Shown here one piece after another: positions 38,546 through 49,790 of a stretch of 64,000 bases of DNA. The notes below the pieces were generated by a model that saw only the letters and a program-made list of their open reading frames with translations, was not told where the DNA came from and did not search any database. Both the position numbers and the translations under genes were made by a program. This stretch comes from Megalonaias nervosa (lineage: Eukaryota > Mollusca > Bivalvia > Unionida > Unionidae): NCBI GenBank assembly GCA_016617855.1, contig JAECUM010004450.1, forward strand, positions 1 to 64,000, in the 5' to 3' direction. Positions within the stretch are counted from its first letter, which is position 1. Each line of letters starts with the position of its first letter.

Positions 38546-38680
38546 CATGGATACCACTATGTAATTAAGAATGTACAGGATAACATTTAAACTGTAAATT
38601 ACAATAAAATCATCTGAACGATTTGATAAAATTTGTTTGATTAAAAGTGTAAATTTTAATTATTGTCTTCATATATTATT

Positions 38681-39219
38681 TTATATCTGTACAAGTTCCA
38701 CATCCACAACAATGCCCTTGTCCAAGTCTAGCATACTGTAGCTGCCATATTTGGCACTGTGTCTAGGAGTATCAGCTCTACCATCTCCTCTAAGTGTAAC
38801 AGATATCTGCTTTTCAGTGATCTCTTGCACATAGGTTCTTTGAAAATTGTGCCAAACACTTCCAATAGCAGGATACAGGTAGAATTTCTGATGGTTGATA
38901 AATGTTGACATGCTCATGCAAGACACATTCATGAATTTGTACATGCATAAGGATTTGCTAGGAATTGAACCAGAAAATAAAATTCCTGCTGATATTAGCA
39001 AATTTCTACCCGGTTTACTTCCAACAAAAGGCTGACTAAACCAGTGGCGCACATAAAAGCAGTTCTTGCACTCTTTTTGTATTTTTACCAAAGATCCATT
39101 GAATCACATAAACAACTTCACCAACTGTGTTTGAACAGCACTTGGTACAACATCTAAATAAATCCATCAGATTTGATTCAAAGACTAAAAATTTAGTTTC
39201 CACATCAGCTGGAACATTC
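38681..39219 (-). pseudogene. Exon with transposase-like core (GDGR motif)
   Basis: After TKFLVFESNLMDLFRCC and a frame change near 39090-39110, the frame reads CKNCFYVRHWFSQPF, then LLISAGILFSGS, FYLYPAIGSVW and ISVTLRGDGRADTPRHSAKY, ending YSMLDLDKGIVVDVELVQI and a stop. The beta-strand, GDGRxDTP, AKYxxYSMxD pattern is what I associate with THAP-bearing transposase-like proteins repeated in many invertebrate genomes. The Asp of GDGR would be a first catalytic residue of an RNase H-like fold. The second Asp and the Glu would lie further on and are absent. A Kolobok-like assignment is possible but unproven. Confidence 0.6.
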
Positions 39220-40694
39220 CTGAAAAATAAAAGTTTGATTCATACATTGAATAGCCATTCCATGGTGAAGCAACAAGTGAAATACATATCTTGTCCTATA
39301 GAACGGTTTTGAAACTTGAATGGCATGATTTTGTTTAATTTAGCATACTCATACTGTACTTTTTATGTCCATTATTATTTTCCATATCTTTCAATAAGCA
39401 ATTCATAACTTGCATCTTAAGAAGGTAGTGGCAGTTTATCTTTACACTGCAGTAAAGGGCAGAGGGCTGTATCTGTATCAGCTGCCTTGGCATTTGTCCG
39501 CATGATTGTACAAGTGAATTCACTCAATAGGCACATGGTATAAGAATATTTTTATGTTACCTGTTTTCATGTTCATCAATTCTGTAATCCTCATCTGATG
39601 ACTGGGGAAGTTGGTGGCTGATAGTCACTGTCTGACAAGTCATCTTTTACTGGTGATCAGAGTGGTGCCTCAAAACTGCTGGCTGATGCACTTTGTTGGA
39701 AAATGTTTATCGCTGTTGGTCTGGTATTAAACTCAAAGTAATTGGGACAGAGTAGCTGGAATGCATCTCTCATCACTGGTCTGTTATCAATAAAATCGGT
39801 CTGCACTCCTAGATAAATGAAAATAGTTTATAAATGCTGAACAATTTTACATACATGAATACAAGGTTTTTTTGAAAATGTACTTTCATCTACATTGGGA
39901 GTTTAAGTATTGTGTTTTTATTACAAAGATAATTTTGAGGTATTAAACTTAACGATCAATTTCCTGGTATACTACAAAGTACTTGACAAAAGATAAAGCC
40001 AATCATGTGTCCTCAAAAATCTTTAAAACAGTACTTAATTAACAACAAAGCATACATTTAAGTTTAACTTACTAATAAATTGGAACATGAACATTGTTTA
40101 TGGTCATCCTACCATCCAGATAGGGCTTACTTCGTGCTATTTCAAAATGACTTTGATTTTCTGTTTGCCTGGAAAATATCATAACCAAAAGTGATTATCT
40201 GAAAGTATACGAGTACCTGTGCTTATCATCTTCACTGCAGGTCGATTTGTTAATTTTGGCACCTTAATATAAGTCTGGCATTTCTTAGACTGCTGCTTTA
40301 TCTTTTTGTTGACTTGGCAACCAATGGATGCAGTCAGAGGCTTCACTTTATCAATTTCATATTCATCTGCCTGAAAAAGGTCAATTGCATGAGTTTTATA
40401 GCTTTTGAATACTGTACTTTGTTTGGGCAAGTTATTTTAGCATTTAGAAAAGTTTAAGAAGATGAAAATATTTTTGGATAAAGAAAACAGTTCCCAAATT
40501 TCCTATGATGAATTCAATAACAGAAGGAGTTTGAAATATAAAAAAATGTAAATACCGACTTGTCTTTTCCTTATGATGAGCAAACCTATCCTTTTCTCCA
40601 AACCTTTAAGCTGTAGTTCTTCCTTTATTTCTAGAAATCTGACATGCATTGTTAAAACATGTTGTTGTCAGAAATGTCACCCTCATAAAAATAT

Positions 40695-40761
<67 letters not shown>
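40695..40761. repeat. (AT)n microsatellite
   Basis: About 31 AT units inside the intron region of the THAP gene. Confidence 0.95.
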
Positions 40762-40763
<2 letters not shown>

Positions 40764-41411
40764 ATGAAGCTAAATTGTATGTACCTCTTTCATAATGTCA
40801 AATGAATTTTCTAATCCTTGAGCCTGAGTTGTCTCACTGTCTGTTATGAACATTGTTCCTCATGTGCAGCAATAATCTAAAACAAAACGTACCTTATTAG
40901 AGAACATTTATCAGTCACTTATACTGATGGCTATTCACCGACTTCCTAAATATAATTACAGTCATGATACAACTGAAAAATTGTTGACCATGACAACACC
41001 ACCACCACCCAAAAAAATCGTAACACAATATTGTCAGATTTCTACTACATATTGTTTTGTTGAGATTTTTATTAATTGGGAATGGGAATAAACCTCATCA
41101 TGTTTGTAAATATCTATACGTAATCTGATTCACACATTAGTCCGAAAATGAAATATATATGAAGGCCTTCTAAATCTACCAGCAGAAATATTGTTCTATT
41201 CACATGGTCAAACTAAGCTGAAGGCAACATGAAAATTTTGACAATATTTATCAAATATGTATATCTCAGTTCTTCATTTATTAGATATTTACTGCATTTG
41301 TTTTGGAAACTATGAAGGAACATTCTACAGGGTACAAATGAAAATGATGTGGTGATTGAGCTGTTGAATATCATAGATATAATGATATGGTACTTGTCAT
41401 TAAAAACTCAC

Positions 41412-41897
41412 CCCTGCTGCTTCCCTCTTTGAATAGCCTCTTCTTATTTTCTTTGGAGGTGATATTTGACAAGTTGCTTCCTCTGATGGTGACAACATTC
41501 CAAGCCTACACAGTTGATTCTTTGCTGTTGAAGGTTCTGATACATCTGCAGTTACCTTGGCTTTGTTGTCAATTTCCTTCACATGGTGGATAGAAGGGAC
41601 AGCATCATCACTGAGTTTGATTTTCTTTGGTGCCCTACCCATATGCTCAACCTCAAATCTATACCTAAATGGGCAGCATTTTGGTGTGGAATGATAGGAG
41701 CAGGGGGCAGAAAACTCAGTTGGACCAACCCAGTTTGCTCTTCTGATTTTTACAAAATCTGTCCACCTATGACGAAGTGCTTGGTCTTTCGGGAAGGAAT
41801 GCATGGAAAACCCATCAGCATTTGTATTCCCACAATTTGCTGCAACACACCTGACCCTGGTGCCCTTGCTTGTACCTCCACAACCTCCTCTTGGCAT
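41412..41897 (-). CDS. THAP zinc-finger exon
   Basis: The start MPRGGCGG at 41897 is preferred over an upstream in-frame Met at 41921. The THAP C2CH pattern is visible: RCVAANC (C-x4-C) near residues 16-22, then FPKD, RHRWTDFVKI and PCSYH (C-x2-H) about 40 residues later. FPKD, the Trp and the C-x2-H fit the conserved fold of THAP DNA-binding domains. A basic tail (KIRRGYSKREAAG) leads to the donor. The exon itself has no break over about 160 residues. THAP domains occur in P-element, Kolobok-like and host proteins. Confidence 0.8.
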
Positions 41898-41980
41898 GAT
41901 TGTGATGATAAAACTTTTCAAACTAATATGAAACGGAACACGTGCTTTGTTTATGTTTCGATAGAAATGGAATAAAGGTG

Positions 41981-42004
41981 TGTGTTCAAAATATGACGTC
42001 AGGC
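41981..42004 (-). promoter_or_regulatory. Upstream motif of the THAP gene
   Basis: The minus strand reads 'gcctgacgtcatattttgaa' then 'caca', with 'ataaacaaag' about 28 bases further on. TGACGTCA is a perfect CRE-type palindrome. Compare 36865-36901. Confidence 0.5.
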
Positions 42005-42149
42005 AATCTACACACTCCAGAAATTACCAAGCAATAAAATCGGTCCGATGTGTATTATTATGTACAGAATACTCAGAAGACAACTGCAGAGCTAACAGGT
42101 ACATCGAACCAGATTTAACCGTCTGTAAATGATTAATACGCTTTGTGTG

Positions 42150-42385
42150 TGTGTGCGTGTTTAGAATGTTGTAAAATCAACAAGTGCATTATCAGATGAT
42201 AAATTAACTTGGAATCATCATATAGATTAGATAACATTCTAGTTTCCAAACTAACGTTATATAAAAGACTGAAAAAATTTGTACCAATTCATGTAAAGAA
42301 ACTCCTATTCAACTTCCACATAACCTATTATGTATTACTGCTGCAATGGAGTTCATGCACATGAAATAACAATTGCAAAATTAAA
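42150..42385 (+). pseudogene. LINE reverse-transcriptase fragment
   Basis: The plus strand translates to DDKLTWNHHID, then SKLTLYKRLKKFVPIHVKK and LLFNFHITYYVLL with a frame change near 42225. This is the same region as DNNLSWTEHI...FYNSYIQPYLDYC in the 56.6 kb LINE, but another subfamily. Confidence 0.6.
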
Positions 42386-42405
42386 ACCTCAGAAAGCTAG
42401 AATTA

Positions 42406-42737
42406 TACAGCTCTCCCTCATTATAATATGGCAGTCAGGGTCCATAACCACCTACAGCATTATGTACCCAACCACATTATCCTGAAAACCACATTATACA
42501 AAGTATCAAATTTTTAAATATAGTTTTATTGAAAAGGAAATAAAGATACAAGGCTAAGCTTGTTTAAATTTGTTCAATATTGGTTTTTTGAAAAGGAAAA
42601 TAATACAAGACTAAGCTCCAACTTGTTTTCTTACTGTTATACATTGGCATGATTTTTGGTCAATTGGCTCATAGTGCTACCATATTATATCCAGAATCAC
42701 GTCTTAATGAAGCACATTATAATAAGGAAGAAGTTTA
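42406..42737. mobile_element. pogo/Tigger-like MITE, copy 1
   Basis: It begins after TA (42406-42407) with 'cagctctccctcattataat'. The right end, reverse-complemented, is 'aacttcttccttattataat', followed by TA at 42736-42737. It is about 330 bp with no frame. TA duplication and the 'cagct.tccctcattataa' end resemble Tc1/mariner elements of the pogo/Tigger type. Confidence 0.65.
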
Positions 42738-42909
42738 ATAGTGCTGCATAGAATCCCCATTTTCTATACATGATTTCAACCAATGAAAGCAGGGGATTCC
42801 ATTCAGTGCTGACCAGGATTTAGCAAGATGTAAACTTCGGTCTATTTTCATGAAATGATGCCAGCCTGGGATGTCTTCCCACTTTCAACCTGTCTTGTTG
42901 AGGTTATGT

Positions 42910-43232
42910 GATGTCCTGTGATTTGGATTTTTAATGTAGCTTTAACAATTTTTCAGTCATATCGCTACGATGATGTCTGCAGTGTGGTAGTTTATAGTGA
43001 TGTCTAGCACTGGGGCATCATGCTGCAGACATGTAGCATGATGTCCCACCCAGCCACATTATCCTGACACCAGGCCGACCAGTCCTAACACTAACCTCTT
43101 AATGCTGAGCGCCAAGTGAGGCAGCTGTTAGTACCATTTTTGTAAGTCTTTGGTATGACTCAGCCCGGATCGAACCCACAACCCCCCAACATCCGAGGTG
43201 GATGCTCTAACCACTAGGCCACCAGAGCGGTC
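42910..43232 (-). mobile_element. tRNA-derived SINE, copy 2
   Basis: Minus-strand head 'gtggcctagtggttagagca' with B-box 'gggttcgatccggg', the same body as copy 1, and tail near 'cattaaaaatccaaatcac'. It has the least decayed boxes of the three copies. Confidence 0.88.
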
Positions 43233-43292
43233 TGTCTTGAGTAAAAACTGAAAGAACTGTGTGATGTATGGAATGAAGCTTAGTATCCAGTG

Positions 43293-44345
43293 AGAATATT
43301 GCAATCTGAAAGGTGACAAGCTTAGCCAATCAGATATAAGACTAACTCATTAACAGGCATATATTGCAATCTGAAAGGTGACAAGCTTAGCCAATCAGAT
43401 ACAAGACTAACTCATTAATAGGTATATATTGCAATCTGAAAGGTGACAAGCTTAGCCAATCAGATACAAGACTAACTCATTAATAGGCATATATTGCAAT
43501 CTGAAAGGTGACAAGCTTAGCCAATCAGATACAAGACTAACTCAATAGGCATATATTGCAATCTGAAAGTTGACAAGCTTAGCCAATCAGATACAAGACT
43601 AACTCATTAATAGGTATATATTGCAATCTGAAAGGTGACAAGCTTAGCCAATCAGATACAAGACCAACTCATTAACAGGTATATATTGCAATCTGAAAGG
43701 TGACAAGCTTAGCCAATCAGATACAAGACTAACTCAATAGGCATATATTGCAATCTGAAAGGTGACAAGCTTAGCCAATCAGATACAAGACTAACTCATT
43801 AATAGGTATATATTGCAATCTGAAAGGTGACAAGCTTAGCCAATCAGATACAAGACCAACTCATTAACAGGTATATATTGCAATCTGAAAGGTGACAAGC
43901 TTAGCCAATCAGATACAAGACTAACTCAATAGGCATATATTGCAATCTGAAAGGTGACAAGCTTAGCCAATCAGATACAAGACTAACTCATTAATAGGCA
44001 TATTTTGCTCATAATCAAACTCATACAACATCTTGTTACTGTAAGAATTAAGACGTTTAATCAATTAGAAATATATTTCCTAGAGTGTTGACAAGTTTGG
44101 CAAATCAGACGCAACCAGGATCTTGCCTAGGTATTGTTTGTAATAAAAAGTTTGATTAAACTCTGATATATTGCTGCTCGAGTGTCAACAACGTAAATCA
44201 GATGCAAGATGAGATCATAAATATGCCTACACCGTGGGTCTTGTTCATAATACATGTAATAAAACATTTAATCAAGCTCGGATATAATGGTGCTAGTGTT
44301 GACAACCTCAGTCATTCAAATGCAGGGTGGTACAATTATTATGCA
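43293..44345. repeat. 59/65-bp minisatellite with decayed tail
   Basis: About twelve near-identical units up to 44007 ('atattgcaatctgaaaggtg', 'acaagcttagccaatcagat', 'acaagactaactcattaata', 'ggtat'). Some are shortened by 6 bp ('ctcaatagg'). From 44090 to 44345 the phrase '.tgttgacaa..t..aatcaga.gcaa' returns three times in worn form. Each unit carries 'agccaatcag', a CCAAT-box-like string. Confidence 0.93.
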
Positions 44346-45719
44346 CGAATTTTGCTTGTAATTATATTCTACAAAAGATCTCAGCACGGACCTCATTAGC
44401 AAGTTTGATCAAAGTCCTACTCAAAATATGGACTACTATGTGGTAATAAGCAACTTTACGAGACAGATGAGTGACTATGCACAGCACACAACATATGAAG
44501 AGTGGTATCATTTCACCTTATAGCCGGGTGAGCTAAGAATTGCCTTTCTTTCTCAGAAAAACTATACCACAGAATTTCAACTAACAAAAGGATTTTATTA
44601 GATGCAAATGTTTCAAAACTTACGTATTACATGACAAGACAACTAACTACCATGTAAATATATAATAATTGCCATTTCCGGTCAAGTCCGACAGTAAACG
44701 TTTATTAGGTCTTCAAACAAGTCACAGAAGTTGATCATCAAAGCGAGTTGTTGCTGGTAGCATCTTTTTTCCCCTTTATGGCCTAATGGTCTGGTATATG
44801 CCAACACACATCCAATACAATATTGTAAAAGAACATAGTGTAAACAACTCGTGTGATATCTCAGTACTGATACATGGACAAGCAGTTAATTTACTTTTTT
44901 CCTTACAAGTCCAAAAAATAACCTTTAATACCTCTTTGGTCTGTTTTGCAGCTTCACAGAATTTAAACTGTGAAAATTATGGAAACCTTATGTTCCATGT
45001 CAAATTAGCAAACAATCTTAGGGGCTCACTTGTTGGTCATGTGTAGCAAATACAGCTGTTCAACATCTATGGTATCACACTGTGCTTTTTAGAGCAAGCC
45101 TGCATGGAGCACTGGATAATCAAGTTTCAATCAGATAGTTAAACTGCCATGAAAAGGAAAAGATAAAATAACTACAAGACCAGATATTAAATAAATCATT
45201 ATGGTATAGGAAGACTCTGGAAATTCATCTATAAAAAAGCATAAATAGCTAACATGCTGAAATACACTGTTCAAATGCTAAAACCCAAACCAGGTAAACT
45301 GATGCCCTACAGATCGTTTACATGCATGACATAAACATTGACAAAAAATAAAAGAAGCCCATTCACTCACTCAGCCCTCCCAAATGGCGAGCGGCACTTG
45401 GCAACTGCAAACAATTAAGTTTTAAAATGTTATGCATATCATGAGCTGTTTGCATTTTATAGAAAAGTAAAAAGTCTTGTAATAAAATGTTAAAACTTAC
45501 TCACAGGAATTTTAGCCTGGAACTGATTTACAGCTTGATCAAATCAATAAATTTAGAATTATTGGTTGATTTTGCTGTGCAACCAAAGTTCAACACATAC
45601 CACTGCATCTCAGATGTACTACATTTTTCCGTCCTTTACTGTACTGCTTATGTCTACTGGAAAGAAGCTGGCAATAAAAACTCACCCAAGGGCAGAAAAA
45701 GACTACAGGACACTGGGCC
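44346..45719. other. No feature recognised
   Basis: AT-rich DNA, no coding signal recognised. Confidence 0.5.
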
Positions 45720-46287
45720 TTGACAGAATTCAGCTCAGGGTAGTGAAAGACTACATGACATTGGGCACTGACATAATTCAGGCCAAAATAGTGAAAGACT
45801 ACAGAACACTGGGCATTGACATAATTCAGGCCAGGGTAGTGAAAGACTACAGAACACTGGACATTGACATAATTCAGGCCGGGGTAGTGAAAGACTACAG
45901 AACACTGGTCACTGACATAATTCAGGCCAGGGTAGTGAAAGACTACAGAACACTGGGCATTGACATAATTCAGGCCAGGGTAGTGAAAGACTACAGAACA
46001 CTGGACATTGACATAATTCAGGCCAGGGTAGTGAAAGACTACAGAACACTGGGCATTGACATAATTCAGGCCAGGGTAGTGAAAGACTACAGAACACTGG
46101 GCATTGACATAATTCAGGCCAGGGTAGTGAAAGACTACAGAACACTGGACATTGACATAATTCAGGCCAGGGTAGTGAAAGACTACAGAACACTGGACAT
46201 TGACATAATTCAGGCCAGGGTAGTGAAAGACTACAGAACACTGGGCATTGACATAATTCAGGCCAGGGTAGTGAAAGACTACAGGTC
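45720..46287. repeat. 48-bp minisatellite, ~12 units
   Basis: The unit is 'gtgaaagactacagaacact', 'gggcattgacataattcagg', 'ccagggta'. Because 48 is a multiple of three, a plus-strand frame (45566-46441) reads VVKDYRTLGIDIIQAR repeats and a minus-strand frame reads CQCPVFCSLSLPWPEL repeats. Neither has start, splice or flanking coding support. Confidence 0.95.
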
Positions 46288-47089
46288 CAGGGATGGCGTT
46301 GTCTTTAAAAAGGTTGACTCCAATAAAATCGCCAACCTCAATATTTTGTCACCAATTTTCAAAAAATTTCGCCATTTTCACAATAAAGTACTATCCATTT
46401 ATCTCAACATCCTCAAGACCAAGGTAATACTGTCGACATAAGCAGATGTTTAGTTAAGGGGGGGGGGAGACTGAATATAAATTGAAATTTCGCATGCAGG
46501 TGACATTTTTAATAGATGACCTGTTGTTCAGTGACTAGGATTTACGCAGAGAAAAAAAAATGGAAATTTTGATTAAATGAAGATGACTAGTCTGAAATAC
46601 ACTTGTATATTGACAACTTACATTTGTGTGGTACACTCCATTGTGTTAAATAATATACATGCATATGAAAAATCCATGAATTCGAGTGTTCGACCATAGT
46701 AAGAAAATTCATAAATCAGTCAAATCCCATTAGAAAACCAAAACGTATATATAAAAAAACGGTAGCCCATGTTTAATCTATATCCCATTGTCAACCAACA
46801 CGTTTCCCAAAACAATTTACTCTGATATTTATTATCCCAGTAGCATGTGGCTATATAGTTATTTATACGTTACATGTACATGTACTTAAATTCGCCTAGA
46901 TTTTAGTCAGCCAGAGACAACTCCCAGTGCAACCCCTGCTTTTATACTTACTAATTTAGAGGCAAAAAGCACTGTCTCGCACACTTTTCTATACACAATG
47001 ATCTAGTCTATCATGTACACAGCAAAAGTATTACTAGGCTTCGAGTAACATTGCTTGTATGTAATTTTGCATATACATTTGTTGACATT
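46288..47089. other. No feature recognised
   Basis: AT-rich with a poly-G run at 46459-46466; no coding signal. Confidence 0.5.
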
Positions 47090-47770
47090 TTACACTTTGC
47101 TCAAGACACAATTCAGAGACTGTAGAGGAATACTTTTAATTTCCATAATTAGGGAAAAGTGGGAGGTCCGACGGACCTCTGACAAGTTTATCTCTTGAGT
47201 CAGACTGGGAAAACTGCACGCCCTGGACCCTGGACCACCGCTACTTTCAGGTCCTGAAAACACAATACATTCAAGAGCAGGCAATAGGTCTTTGTAGCAA
47301 CAAATTCATAATGAGACCAGCAAAGTGTGAATCCAGGCTAACTGCTGAGCCCTGACAAAATTTAATTGTGTTGGAAGCGGCAACTCTACATCTTTTGATC
47401 GCTGATACTGTATTTCTTTTGTTCTTGAAAAGGAAAAAGAAAAGGAAAATCAGCAACGCAAGTTACAGACAGATAGGAACTTGTTTCCTGAATCACAATG
47501 GATTCCTCAGCTAGCATCAAAGACCTTGGACGTCAAAGCCCTCCTGGCCTGAGTGATGCAATTGGAAACCTGGCCCAAAAAACTTGTTCTGGAAGACGGA
47601 TTGCCCAAGATGAGCCAAGCATGAAGGTGGAGAATCTGTGGGCTGTTGTGTAAGAAGGAGCCCCTATGTTGTGATACAATATCCCTCCTGTTGGACAGAG
47701 ACTCGATTGATCTATCAAGAGGTCCAGGTGATCGTTGTAGCTTGGTTGTTGGGGCCACAGTGGGGCTATG
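47090..47770 (-). pseudogene. DIRS-like tyrosine-recombinase fragment, copy 2
   Basis: In the minus direction 47758-47507 reads RRDIVSQHRGSF, SPQILHLHAWL and ITQARRALTSKVFDAS. Then 47456-47271 reads LFKNKRNTVSAIKRCRVAAS, SLDSHFAGLI and LLQRPIACS. The frame 47284-47090 is open but only weakly assignable. The order matches the fragment at 30.3-31.6 kb (HQILHLHARFL, FTIKAYRAALL, LRPASCLLTPRWNLS) and the DIRS/Ngaro recombinase N-terminal region. The two copies differ strongly, so they are separate old insertions or subfamilies. Confidence 0.68.
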
Positions 47771-47829
47771 AGAATGATGTAAGTGGTTCAGGCTGTTGGG
47801 GCCACAGTGGGACTATGAGAATGATTAAG

Positions 47830-49383
47830 TACACAACTCCCTCAATAACTCACGCCCTGATAACTCGCAAACCTGATTATAACGTGGGGTCAGGCGTGGA
47901 TCCCATTTTTTAAACCAGAAAATACCCAAAAATTGATCCCTATTTATTGAACTTGAAGAAAATTGCAATCAAAATTAGTAACAGAAACTTTTATATATCG
48001 CTCGTTTTATCGTCAAAAACGGTAGATAGGACCTGAAATTTTAATCAACATTATGAAATATCAAATTTAAAAATAAGTCATACAATACTTTTTACATTTT
48101 CTTTCCAAACGGTAGTACACCGCAATTAACGATATGTAAGAAAATTTCAATCAATGAAAATGTCACTTACGCCCAGTGGATGCAGTACTTTAATAAATAA
48201 ATACCAATTAAATAATTTTTTTATCATTTGAAATTTGTGTTCTAGTTCTATCTTTTTGTTCCGTTTAAGTGTAATCATCATAAATGCAATGTGTCCTCTT
48301 GTAACTAAACGTAAAATGTGTGAATCCACTGTAAAAACTTTGTCCATGAGCGTTTCTCTGAGAACCTAATTAAGTGCCGACCATGTTTTGATAACTGACT
48401 TCCAGAAGTATTTGTTGTTTTGTTACACTGAATTAAAAGCTGGCCTAATTTGTATTGTCACGTTAATTATGTCTTTTGAATCAAATAAAGAAGCTGAAAT
48501 AAAAGAAAAGTTACAAGGCACGAAAATCCTACAAACTTAAAATCTAGCGGCCCCGATCGTCTGTCGGGTGAACTCACTTCATTTGATCAATTACTGTTAT
48601 AAATATTATTGTGTATGTAACATAAACTACCTTAAATTAACAGACTCATTGGTAACTGTGATCAAAGATAACCAAGCGAAATGAATACTCGTAAAATAAA
48701 GAGTTTGGTTTCACAGATACGGACCATTGTGGGCAAGTGAGTTTCAGAGAATTCTTGAACTGGCACTTAAGAGATATCCTCAAGGATGATAAGAAGTTCC
48801 ATTATTACTTCCAATGAAATCATGACATCAATACTGTACTAACTGAACAATACAAAAATTGAGATTCAACATAGATAATTGTCTCACGAAATAAATTTCA
48901 CTTGTTTTTGAAGAAAAGGAATCTTGTTTGGTGGTGTATCAACAGTTAGTCTAGTTCCCTGCTCTTTTGACTCCTGATTTGGCAGAATACCATTAAATAC
49001 CATTCCGGGAACCAGACTCATCAAGAAAACAAAAAGCAGTGACGTAATACACAGATGATTTCACATACATGTGGTGGTTGTTGAACCAGTGGAACGATCT
49101 TCACATGTTGGACATTTTGAAAATAAAAGTTATTTAAACAGAATAATGAACAACTTCATTAGAAAAAGCGTGTTATTAAAAATTATTATTGACATGATTA
49201 TAAAATGAGCATTCAGTCATTAAACTGCCCAGTTCCCTAAACCCTCCCCCACTCCGCTGTTTTCTCAATATCTAAGCGAATTTTTTCAACTTTTGGAGTT
49301 CCCTCGGTAACTCGCGTCCTCGCTTATAGTGTGGTCTTTGTTTATGGACCCCGTTGTGCGCGAGTTATCGAGGGAGAGGTGTA
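47830..49383. mobile_element. pogo/Tigger-like non-autonomous element
   Basis: TA (47830-47831) is followed by 'cacaactccctcaataactc'. The right end, reverse-complemented, reads 'cacctctccctcgataactc', before TA (49382-49383). Further inside both ends carry 'ggggtc'. The 1.55-kb interior has no transposase frame. The end sequence and TA duplication fit Tc1/mariner, pogo/Tigger type. Confidence 0.75.
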
Positions 49384-49621
49384 GTTCAAGTTCTAACATT
49401 TTGTAGAACTTCAGGTACTGTAGCAGTCAGAATGATTGTAAAGCATAAGCGAACAGACAATTACACTGAAGCAGAATGCATTCACTGCCCATGCTCCCTG
49501 GTCTGGGATTTCAGAAATGTAGAAAGGGAAGTCTGTTGCAGAGCCTGATTGCAAATGCACCAGCCAGAGGTTTTCCCTCCAGTGAAAAAAGATATGTTAT
49601 CATTAGAGTCTACAATGATTG

Positions 49622-49643
49622 CTGTTGTTGTTGTTGTTGTTGT
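49622..49643. repeat. (GTT)n microsatellite
   Basis: About seven TTG units directly before the Meta-like SINE copy 4. It may be the tail of a neighbouring element. Confidence 0.9.
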
Positions 49644-49790
49644 AGGGTTTAACGCCATTTTTCAGCACACAATAGGCTATACATGGCGGCCAGTATTAAT
49701 GGTGGAGGAAGAACCCGGAAAACCCCCGGAAAGAACCACCGACCCTCAAGAAGCTACTGGCAAGCTTTCTCACATACCCACATAGGCAGA
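49643..49790 (+). mobile_element. Meta-like SINE block, copy 4
   Basis: Reads 'agggtttaacgccatttttc', 'ctatacatggcggccagtat', 'ggtggaggaagaacccggaa', 'aaccaccgaccctcaagaag' and 'ctactggcaagctttctcac'. This is the best preserved copy, and it looks like the common molluscan SINE block I remember. Confidence 0.75.

Larger units (their letters stand above)
38681..41897 (-). pseudogene. THAP plus transposase-like multi-exon gene, frameshifted and truncated
   Basis: Four exons can be joined in the minus direction: 41897-41412 (THAP), 40370-40217, 39808-39561 and 39219-38681. Supporting splice signals are donor 'gtgagt' after 41412, acceptor 'cctttttcag' before 40370, donor 'gtactc' after 40217, acceptor 'ttatctag' before 39808, donor 'gtaaca' after 39561 and acceptor 'tttttcag' before 39219. 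Junctions two and three keep the frame and create STGVQTDF and HENRNVPAD. Exon three has two frame changes and exon four one. Possible extra exons lie near 40850-40770 and 40640-40560. The product would be a THAP DNA-binding domain, a linker with SIGCQV and GVQTD motifs, a Cys-rich region (FRCCTKCC) and a transposase-like core. The protein stops soon after the first core motif, so the rest of the catalytic domain is missing. Confidence 0.7.

Noticed and set aside
40573..40767. 64-aa plus-strand ORF with IYIYIY
   Set aside because: It reads through an (AT)n microsatellite.
41583..41975. 130-aa plus-strand ORF
   Set aside because: It is the antisense shadow of the THAP exon, which has the recognisable domain.
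43128..43319. 63-aa minus-strand ORF (GGLVVRASTSDVGGLWVRS)
   Set aside because: It is a translation of the tRNA-derived SINE head, a familiar artefact.
45566..46441. 291-aa repeat protein on the plus strand
   Set aside because: The frame is open because the 48-bp unit is divisible by three; the opposite strand is also open and there is no start, splice or domain support.
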